Positions 56,857-62,463 of a DNA stretch of 62,463 nt are shown one piece after another. The DNA lies in the IMG/VR virus record IMGVR_UViG_3300046780_000362, positions 1 through 62,463 of that record. One strand, written 5' to 3'. A program made the position numbers and the translations under genes. The stretch's first letter is position 1. Every line of letters starts with the position of its first letter. The stretch is from a virus. Under the pieces are notes generated by a model. That model was not told where the DNA came from. It was given only the letters and a program-made list of their open reading frames with translations, and did not search any database.

Positions 56857-58856
56857 TTTCGGTACCTCTTTCCCCAGTGGCCCGCAGCGCCCACCGGAAA
56901 ACCTTCTGCCCACTCGGGCAACGTTGTCATGATCCTTTTCAGTTCGGCGTACGTCTCTTCCCCGCGCGGCGCGTCGCACACCACCTCATCGTGCACATGA
57001 AGCACGGGGCACAGCCCCGCGGCTTCGGCCGCGACGAGCGCTTCCGCCATGAGGTCGCGGCACCCGGCCTGCGTAAGGTTCTCAGCAATCTTCCCGCCGT
57101 ACAAGTGCTCTCGCCCGGACTTCGTGCCGATGTAGTACGGTGACATTCTCTCGCGACCATTGAACCCGATCTCTCGCGAGAAGCCGACCGCGTTGTACAC
57201 CACGGGGCGCCCCGACGGGAGGAACACCGCGACGTCCCGGCCGTCGGTGGACGGAACGAAGTCGTACGGCCATACCCTCGTGGCCTGGCCACGGATGGCG
57301 GCCACGAATGCATCTTCGAGCGCGCGCCAGTACTGGACGATCGGCGCGTGCAGCTCGCGCCACCCTCGCACGACGTCGGCCGCGTCGACCCCCACGCGCG
57401 ACGGCTGATAGTTGAGCTCGAACTTTTTCGGGCCCATGCCGTACCCACACCCGAGTTCGGCCTTTTTTCCTATGTCGTACTGGTCCGACCCCTTCACGAT
57501 GTCCTCGTACCGCACGCCGAAGATCGTGGCGGCCGCGACGAAGTACGGGTTACGCCCCGAACGAAAGACCTCGAGAGCCTTCGAGTCACCGGCGGTCCAC
57601 GCGAGCCACCGCGCCTCGACACCGGAGAAGTCGCACACCGCGAGCTCATTGCCTGGCGACGCGGTGAGGCACGCGCGGAGCGCGACCATGATCGCGTCAA
57701 CGTCGCCCCACTCGGTCGGCTTGCCCGACTTGTCGGGCACCCGCTCCCCGGCGAGGTACCGACAGATCTCGTCGTCGCCCCACTTCTCGAAACGACCGCT
57801 CGGGCGGGGGAAGTTTTGCAGCTGCATACCGCGGCCTGACCACCGCCCCGTATGCGCGCCGTAGTATCGGTGCGAGTCTCGGAGGCGACCGTCGGGCGAC
57901 ACGCGAGCGAGCCCGGCTTCGAGCTTGCCCCGGGCGATCGTCGCGAGCGCGCGGCGCGCTTCCGCGAGCGCCACGATCGCGGGGTCTTCAAAGCCGGCGC
58001 CAGCAATGATCGAGTCCACCGTCTCGGCGGTGGCGTCGGCGCGGCCCGTCGCGCGCGTGAATTGCTGCGGGGATCCGACGGTGCGCCGGACCTCCTCCGT
58101 GCTCCACCCACACACCGAGGCCGCGGCCTCGATCGCCCGCTCTCGGTTCGCCTCGTCCGCCGCGAGGAGCCGGCGCGCCAGGTCGGAGTCGAAGCACACG
58201 CCCCGGTCATTCACGATCCCGTCGACCGCTAGCACGTCCTTTTCCCACCCGCCGAAAACGCCGTCACGCAAGTACGGTTCAAGCCGCGGCCACCCATGTA
58301 CCATCACGTTGACGTCGGACCCGCAATAGTCCGTGACGATCCGCATCACCGCCTGGCGACGCTCGGCCGCGGGGCGCTTCCGCCACTCTTTCAACTGAGC
58401 GGTCCGCGCTCGAGCGCGTTCGTTCTTTTCGAGTAGCGCGAGCTCCGGCGCCGCGGGGGGCGGGGCGTCCGCAATGTCGTCGTACTTCGACAGGGAGACG
58501 GTGAACTTGCTCGCGACCTTGTCCTTCGCGGTGCCAAGCCACCGCGTCGCGAGCGCGTCCAATGACCCGGGCAAGCCGGCGCGGCGCGCGGCCACCGAGC
58601 TATCGGCCCACGGCGGAGACTGCCACCCCGCCCGCGCCGCAATGTGCCTGTCGAAGTCCTGCGCGTTGTGGGCCACCGGCACGTCGTCCGTGGTCACGGC
58701 TGGGCCCTCGGGGAACCACACGCCGGCGGCGCCCGACTCCACGTCGTGGACGACGGCGCACAGCACTTGCGTGGACGGATGCGCGGCGTAGTTGCGGCCG
58801 CCAACGGCGCGGAGGTCGGCCTTTGAAACAGTCTCAAAGTCGGCGAGGAGTGTCAC
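56853..58856 (-). CDS. Family A DNA polymerase with 3'-5' exonuclease
   Basis: A 667-residue replicative polymerase from GTG 58856. Exonuclease: ADFET (Asp6, Glu8) and VAHNAQDFD. Polymerase: motif A VCDFSGVEARW (Asp409), motif B around Lys465 (KKAELGCGYG), motif C LHVHDE (Asp623). No 5'-3' exonuclease domain. GTGA overlaps on both sides; it anchors the replication operon. Confidence 0.93.
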   Translation of the reverse strand: MTLLADFETVSKADLRAVGGRNYAAHPSTQVLCAVVHDVESGAAGVWFPEGPAVTTDDVPVAHNAQDFDRHIAARAGWQSPPWADSSVAARRAGLPGSLDALATRWLGTAKDKVASKFTVSLSKYDDIADAPPPAAPELALLEKNERARARTAQLKEWRKRPAAERRQAVMRIVTDYCGSDVNVMVHGWPRLEPYLRDGVFGGWEKDVLAVDGIVNDRGVCFDSDLARRLLAADEANRERAIEAAASVCGWSTEEVRRTVGSPQQFTRATGRADATAETVDSIIAGAGFEDPAIVALAEARRALATIARGKLEAGLARVSPDGRLRDSHRYYGAHTGRWSGRGMQLQNFPRPSGRFEKWGDDEICRYLAGERVPDKSGKPTEWGDVDAIMVALRACLTASPGNELAVCDFSGVEARWLAWTAGDSKALEVFRSGRNPYFVAAATIFGVRYEDIVKGSDQYDIGKKAELGCGYGMGPKKFELNYQPSRVGVDAADVVRGWRELHAPIVQYWRALEDAFVAAIRGQATRVWPYDFVPSTDGRDVAVFLPSGRPVVYNAVGFSREIGFNGRERMSPYYIGTKSGREHLYGGKIAENLTQAGCRDLMAEALVAAEAAGLCPVLHVHDEVVCDAPRGEETYAELKRIMTTLPEWAEGFPVGAAGHWGKRYRK

Positions 58857-59377
58857 GGGGCTAGCCTCTCTCGCACCTGCATAGCAAGCACGCTCACGGG
58901 AAGCCCCGCGTGCAACGCAAGCGTCGTACACCCGGCGGCGAAACGCTCCGCCTTCGTCGCGCGACCGCGCATCCAGATCGGATTTTGATTCGATCCACGT
59001 GCAGTACGACGCGCGTCAAGGATCTCGTCGTCGGCGTTCAGGTACACGCACAGCACCCGAGCGATCGCGGCGATCCGATCTCGCGCGGCGGTGTAGCTGA
59101 ATCGGTCGCCGTCGAAGATCGTGATTTGCGTGTACGGAGCGAGGTTCACTTCCCAAAAGCCGAGCCACTTCGCGACCTGATTGTACCCAATGCGATCCGC
59201 GCCGTCGAACGTGCCCCCGTCATAGTGCCCCGCGGCTACGATCTCCCCGCACGCAGAAAGACTCCACTTCGGATCGGGGCACGTGCGCACGTCCGGAAAA
59301 CCGAGTAGCTCCCGCGCGAGCGCGGTCTTTCCTACGCCGGGCGGGCCAACGATGAAAAGGGCCGTGTGTGTCGTCAC
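58853..59377 (-). CDS. P-loop kinase-like protein
   Basis: A 174-residue protein from GTG 59377. Walker A GPPGVGKT at 11-18, TIFDGDRFSY as a likely Walker B, then RVLCVYLNADDEILDARRTA. Resembles small nucleotide kinases or AAA proteins. Directly upstream of the polymerase, so a nucleotide-supply role is plausible. Confidence 0.75.
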   Translation of the reverse strand: MTTHTALFIVGPPGVGKTALARELLGFPDVRTCPDPKWSLSACGEIVAAGHYDGGTFDGADRIGYNQVAKWLGFWEVNLAPYTQITIFDGDRFSYTAARDRIAAIARVLCVYLNADDEILDARRTARGSNQNPIWMRGRATKAERFAAGCTTLALHAGLPVSVLAMQVRERLAP

Positions 59378-59520
59378 GCGGGCCCCTTCCGCGAGTAGTA
59401 CCCCACGCAAAGCCCGACCACGTACGCAACGGACACCGCGGCCGCGGCGTGCAACGGCGCGACACCGCCACCGGTGCACGCGACCACGAGCAGGGTGAGC
59501 ACTACGGCGGCGTAGATCAC
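59374..59520 (-). CDS. 48-residue membrane protein
   Basis: GTG 59520 (GTGA overlap). Two hydrophobic helices (VIYAAVVLTLLVVACTGG and AAAAVSVAYVVGLCVGYY). Role unknown. Confidence 0.6.
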   Translation of the reverse strand: MIYAAVVLTLLVVACTGGGVAPLHAAAAVSVAYVVGLCVGYYSRKGPA

Positions 59521-59900
59521 AGTTTGCACCGCTCCACCCGCACCACGAGGTGCGCGGCTTCGGCCTGACCTGTACAGTCCCACGTGCCGCGCGACGACGG
59601 CATGGGGAACGCCTCGACTATGACGGTGTACCCGTGCTTCCGGTACACCACGCCGAGGTCCACGAGCAACGCGTTCCGAGCCGGCCCCCCGTAGTGGCCG
59701 AGGTGCGAAAAGTATGGTTCCTCCAAAAGACCGAAGCCGAGTTCGCGCGCCACGTCCGCGGCGATCGTGTCGGCCCCTGGCGCGCACCCATGGATCACGA
59801 GCGTGCCCGGCGGGTACTTCTCGAGTCGCGCACGGATCGGACGCGCGTCCACCCACTCACGCGAACCGGTGACGATCACGACGTAACGGGGCGGGGTCAT
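59517..59900 (-). CDS. SLOG-fold protein (DUF2493/YspA-like)
   Basis: A 127-residue Rossmann-like protein from ATG 59900: YVVIVTGSREWVDARPIRAR, then LVIHGCAPGADTIAADVARE and GLLEEPYFSHLG. This is the DUF2493 SLOG family, nucleotide or nucleotide-derivative binders found in phages and near defence loci. Might bind a signalling nucleotide. Confidence 0.8.
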   Translation of the reverse strand: MTPPRYVVIVTGSREWVDARPIRARLEKYPPGTLVIHGCAPGADTIAADVARELGFGLLEEPYFSHLGHYGGPARNALLVDLGVVYRKHGYTVIVEAFPMPSSRGTWDCTGQAEAAHLVVRVERCKL

Positions 59901-60136
59901 GCTCGCGCCTTTCGCTCGGGAGATGGACCGATCTTCGCCCGCCGCGAAAATGCTGCGTTTGCCGCGCGCGTGCACCGGTCGCACAAGGCCCGCAAACGAC
60001 CACTAGGGAGCGTCATCCCACCGAGGCACACGAACCCTGTGACCGTGCCGTCCTCCGCGAGGGACGAGCGGACGTACACCGTGCCGACACGGTTGCAGTA
60101 CGCGCACTCACACATTTGCTGGCCGTCGGTGGTCAT
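59897..60136 (-). CDS. Small zinc-ribbon protein
   Basis: A 79-residue protein. CECAYCNR and CDRCTRAAN form a zinc ribbon around a beta segment (VGTVYVRSSLAEDGTVTGFV). Overlaps the SLOG gene by 4 bases. Confidence 0.65.
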   Translation of the reverse strand: MTTDGQQMCECAYCNRVGTVYVRSSLAEDGTVTGFVCLGGMTLPSGRLRALCDRCTRAANAAFSRRAKIGPSPERKARA

Positions 60137-60180
60137 GGGTTGATTTCGCCGACCCGCGCGAGGCGAGCCGGCGATCCGTT

Positions 60181-60483
60181 TCAGGGCGCCGGGGTGTTCG
60201 CGGCCACCGCGGCCGCGAGCGCGTCCGCGCTCGTCTTCAACTTGTCCGAGAGCGCGGTGAGCGCCGCCGGGTCCGAACCCGCAGCAATGAGCGCCGCGAG
60301 CTGTGCCGAGATGCCCTGAATCAGGGTGACGGCCGAAGCCTCCACGCCAATGGACGCTGTGACCTGAGCCGTGAGATCGTCGAGTGCTTGTGACATGTGA
60401 TGGACCTTTCTTGATAGTGTGTGGAGAAGAACCACGATCAAAACGAGCGTGATCCAGAGAAGTAGAAGGAGGAAAAAGATCAC
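60181..60483 (-). CDS. Membrane-anchored helical protein
   Basis: A 100-residue protein from GTG 60483 (GTGA overlap): one very hydrophobic helix (MIFFLLLLLWITLVLIVVLL) then a Ser/Ala/Thr-rich helical domain. An internal ATG 60396 with AAAGG upstream would give a soluble 71-residue form, so two products are possible. Confidence 0.6.
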   Translation of the reverse strand: MIFFLLLLLWITLVLIVVLLHTLSRKVHHMSQALDDLTAQVTASIGVEASAVTLIQGISAQLAALIAAGSDPAALTALSDKLKTSADALAAAVAANTPAP

Positions 60484-60659
60484 GGGCTCACCTTGAGGCT
60501 ACGCCCTTGCGCGATCGTCCGTTGCATCGCGTGCCGCGCCTTGCGCCGCGACCCTACGCCGCGCGACTTGATCGGGGGCGAGTACACGGCCGGCGCCGTC
60601 GCCCACCCGCCGCGCGTCGACACGATTGCCCGCTGGCGCAGAGCCCACTCACTCGCCAC
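60480..60659 (-). CDS. 59-residue basic protein
   Basis: GTG 60659 lies in the end of the upstream gene (11-base overlap), and its stop overlaps the next GTG (GTGA). Basic C-terminal half (KSRGVGSRRKARHAMQRTIA). Short, supported by coupling. Confidence 0.5.
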   Translation of the reverse strand: MASEWALRQRAIVSTRGGWATAPAVYSPPIKSRGVGSRRKARHAMQRTIAQGRSLKVSP

Positions 60660-61011
60660 GGTAAAGCCCCCGAATCACGGCAATGGCGCCGCCACACAGC
60701 CCAGCGGCCACGATCACAGAAAGGAGCCACGCGACGCCCGCGTACCCGCCTAGCTGCCAGTGGTGTTCGAGCTCGAACCCGAGGTAGAGCGCCGAGAGGC
60801 ATGCGGCCGCGACGTACAACACGAGCGCGATCTCATACCGCGCTTGAGGCACCGTGTATGGCGCCACGTCGCTCGGCATGCGCGGTGGGAGAAGCGACGA
60901 GTCAAGGCGGGGGATCGACGGGAGCGTGTCCGGCTCGCGGTCCGCGATCGTGTCCGCGTACTCTTCCATACTCATGTTCGCGATGATGCTTTTCGGCACG
61001 TGGTCCTCCAT
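60649..61011 (-). CDS. Two-helix membrane protein
   Basis: A 120-residue protein from ATG 61011. Cytoplasmic acidic N-terminus (MSMEEYADTIADREPDTLPS), then two transmembrane helices (YEIALVLYVAAACLSALYLG and YAGVAWLLSVIVAAGLCGGA). Role unknown. Confidence 0.6.
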   Translation of the reverse strand: MEDHVPKSIIANMSMEEYADTIADREPDTLPSIPRLDSSLLPPRMPSDVAPYTVPQARYEIALVLYVAAACLSALYLGFELEHHWQLGGYAGVAWLLSVIVAAGLCGGAIAVIRGLYRGE

Positions 61012-61076
61012 CCGGAAAAAGTGGGGCTGTTTGGAACCCGAGGCTCGCCCCGCTCCTCTCCTTATTAGGGAGTCTG

Positions 61077-61271
61077 TTACGCGATCGCGTACGCCGTGGC
61101 GCGCGTGCGGCCCCGCGACTTCAACGCGTTCGCGCTCTTCAGCCGGCGAAGAGACGCGCTCACCGAGGCCACGTCCCACGCAAGCACGCGGGCCACTTCG
61201 TCGGCGCGTATCCACGGGGCTTTCTGGATCACGTGACGCACACGGCGATCCTGCTCCGCCTGCGTGATCAC
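61077..61271 (-). CDS. Small winged-helix protein
   Basis: A 64-residue protein from GTG 61271. VIQKAPWIRADEVARVLAWD then VASVSASLRRLKSANALKSR is a winged helix-turn-helix. GTGA overlap with the SSB-like gene. A second wHTH lies at 3109-3402 in the same operon. Confidence 0.7.
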   Translation of the reverse strand: MITQAEQDRRVRHVIQKAPWIRADEVARVLAWDVASVSASLRRLKSANALKSRGRTRATAYAIA

Positions 61272-61984
61272 GGCGCGGCCCACGCGGGTTTCGGCGGGGC
61301 GCCCGACTCTTGCTCGTTTTCCGGCACGACCGCCCACGCGTACTCCCGCCAGTAGTCGCCCGTTGGTTGCGGCGCTGTGCCGTCCTTCGGTACCGTCATG
61401 ATGTCATTGCCACGAGTTACGCGCACGTCCACGAGGCGGCCGACGAGTGAGAAGTGCGGCGCGTACGTCTGGCTGTTCGCGGTGACGATCCCGGTGACCG
61501 AGTCAATGAACCCACCCTCGGGGTCGAAGGCGTTGTACTCGGCCCAATTGTCGTACCCCGCGGTGGCCACGAGCATCGCCTTCGCGCGCTCCGAGTTCCG
61601 CATCGCGGCCTTACCCGCGAGCTTGTGAATGACCGCCCGCTTCTCGCCCACGCGACAGAGAGGGTTCGACGCGGGGTCCGCGAGCACGATCTCGACATAC
61701 CCCTTGTATGTCTCTTCGAACGTGTTCGGGTTGCGGCCCATCACCGCACCCATGAACCGAACGCGGTAGTAGCCGAGGTCGAGCTTCGGCTCGCGATCCT
61801 GGGGTTGCTGCACGCCGGCCCACCGTGACGTGCCGGCGGGGACCGGAGGGCGAGCGGCGGGCGGCGGACCCGCAGCCGGCGCGGCGGAGCGTTGAAAGTT
61901 CGACACCGCGGGCGGTGCGGCAACGGGTGGGGGAGCCGCGGCGGGTGCGGCGGTGGCGGGGCGGGCGGGTGATCCAAACGGCAT
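61268..61984 (-). CDS. SSB-like DNA-binding protein
   Basis: A 238-residue protein from ATG 61984 (AAAAGGAAAA upstream). The first 55 residues are Pro/Ala-rich. The rest is a beta-rich domain (YYRVRFMGAVMGRNPNTFEE, YVEIVLADPASNP, LVGRLVDVRVTR) resembling phage single-strand DNA-binding or DUF669-type replication proteins. Position beside helicase and nuclease supports this. Confidence 0.6.
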   Translation of the reverse strand: MPFGSPARPATAAPAAAPPPVAAPPAVSNFQRSAAPAAGPPPAARPPVPAGTSRWAGVQQPQDREPKLDLGYYRVRFMGAVMGRNPNTFEETYKGYVEIVLADPASNPLCRVGEKRAVIHKLAGKAAMRNSERAKAMLVATAGYDNWAEYNAFDPEGGFIDSVTGIVTANSQTYAPHFSLVGRLVDVRVTRGNDIMTVPKDGTAPQPTGDYWREYAWAVVPENEQESGAPPKPAWAAP

Positions 61985-61997
61985 GTGTGTTTTCCTT

Positions 61998-62312
61998 TTA
62001 CGTTGCGGGTAGAGATACGCGAAACGCGTATGCGTGGGAGACGTCGACAACGGGAGTGCATGGCTGCACGTACGCGCCGTCACCGAGACGGCCACGGACC
62101 TCGGCCGCTTTCATCACAGCGGCGGCGTACGCGATACTCTTCGTGCTCGCGAAGAAGGGGTAGATCCATTGCGTGATCTGACGCACGCCCCGCTCACGCG
62201 GCGGACCGTCGAACGTGTCGAAGTCCACGACGTGTGCCACGGACTCGACAGTAAACACCTTGAAGTAACCCACGGCGGTTTCTTGTTCCATCTTACAGAC
62301 TATAGCTAGCAT
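61998..62312 (-). CDS. Hypothetical protein downstream of the helicase
   Basis: A 104-residue protein (ATG 62312; ATG 62291 gives 97 residues). Alpha/beta: YFKVFTVESVAHVVDFDTFD and WIYPFFASTKSIAYAAAVMK. It begins 15 bases after the helicase stop once the contig is closed, joining the two minus-strand blocks into one operon. Confidence 0.65.
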   Translation of the reverse strand: MLAIVCKMEQETAVGYFKVFTVESVAHVVDFDTFDGPPRERGVRQITQWIYPFFASTKSIAYAAAVMKAAEVRGRLGDGAYVQPCTPVVDVSHAYAFRVSLPAT

Positions 62313-62463
62313 ACGAAACGTGATCGTCAACCCGCCCCGAAAGAAAAAGTCATCGGCATAGAGATCGGCGTGTGCTGGTCGTGATCCTTCCGCGCCCACC
62401 TGAACTTGTTCGATTCCGTGATGCACGGCGTGGCGCGCTCGACCTTCGCGCGAAGCACCTTCT
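62287..62463. repeat. Right copy of terminal direct repeat
   Basis: Matches 1-177 with four substitutions (at 62414, 62425, 62438 and 62453). Closing here gives a 62286-base circular unit. Confidence 0.9.
62327..62463 (-). CDS. 3' end of SNF2-type helicase (second copy, partial)
   Basis: Carries the last 45 codons of the helicase encoded at 41-1798, running off the contig end. Compared with the left copy there are two silent and two amino-acid changes, so it comes from a slightly different phage variant rather than being a separate gene. Confidence 0.85.
   Translation of the reverse strand, partial: KVLRAKVERATPCITESNKFRWARKDHDQHTPISMPMTFSFGAG

Noticed and set aside
1-62463. tRNA genes, integrase, transposase or lysogeny cassette
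   Set aside because: None was recognised by eye; a tRNAscan-SE run and profile searches would be needed to exclude tRNAs fully.

Overview
The window looks like one complete genome of a lytic, high-GC, contractile-tailed (myovirus-type) bacteriophage. The first and last 177 bases are the same sequence with four differences, so the contig closes on itself and the genome unit is about 62.3 kb. The capsid and tail genes follow the Mu-like order: DUF935 portal, protease-scaffold, gpT-like capsid, gp36, gpG, sheath, tube, frameshifted tail chaperone, tape measure and baseplate. No transposase, integrase or other lysogeny gene was recognised. Lipobox lipoproteins and an endolysin/holin locus point to a Gram-negative host. 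A Cys-rich lipoprotein and many sigma54-type promoter elements would suit a myxobacterium-like host, but that is inference only.

Layout. (1) A long minus-strand replication operon runs 62.3 to 49.5 kb and, across the contig junction, 3.8 to 0.04 kb. It holds an SNF2-type helicase, a Cas4/RecB-like nuclease, an SSB-like protein, family A DNA polymerase, a RuvC-like resolvase, an exonuclease, a metallophosphoesterase, a DNA methyltransferase and many tiny genes, including a Tad2-like (DUF2829) candidate anti-Thoeris protein. (2) A plus-strand prim-pol/helicase lies at 4.2-6.4 kb. (3) A minus-strand block at 12.7-6.4 kb carries lysis genes, a dNMP kinase, a MazG-like protein, a cupin, zinc proteins and a ribbon-helix-helix regulator. 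(4) A plus-strand accessory region at 12.9-24.6 kb has many small unknown genes plus the large terminase. (5) The late structural operon runs 24.7-49.6 kb on the plus strand and is interrupted by one antisense HNH gene.

Most genes overlap their upstream neighbour by 4 bases (GTGA or ATGA), so translational coupling dominates. Two regulatory features stand out. First, at least 14 copies of a TGGCAC-N7-GCA element match the geometry of sigma54 -24/-12 promoters. They are concentrated in the accessory region, and 11 of them sit 13-15 bases from a start codon, which would give almost leaderless transcripts. Second, two arrays of a degenerate 5-base repeat (GG every 5 bases, about 140 units in total, punctuated every 50-70 bases by a CACTCC motif) flank a RAMP-like gene and its neighbour. 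I know of no described system that matches this arrangement.
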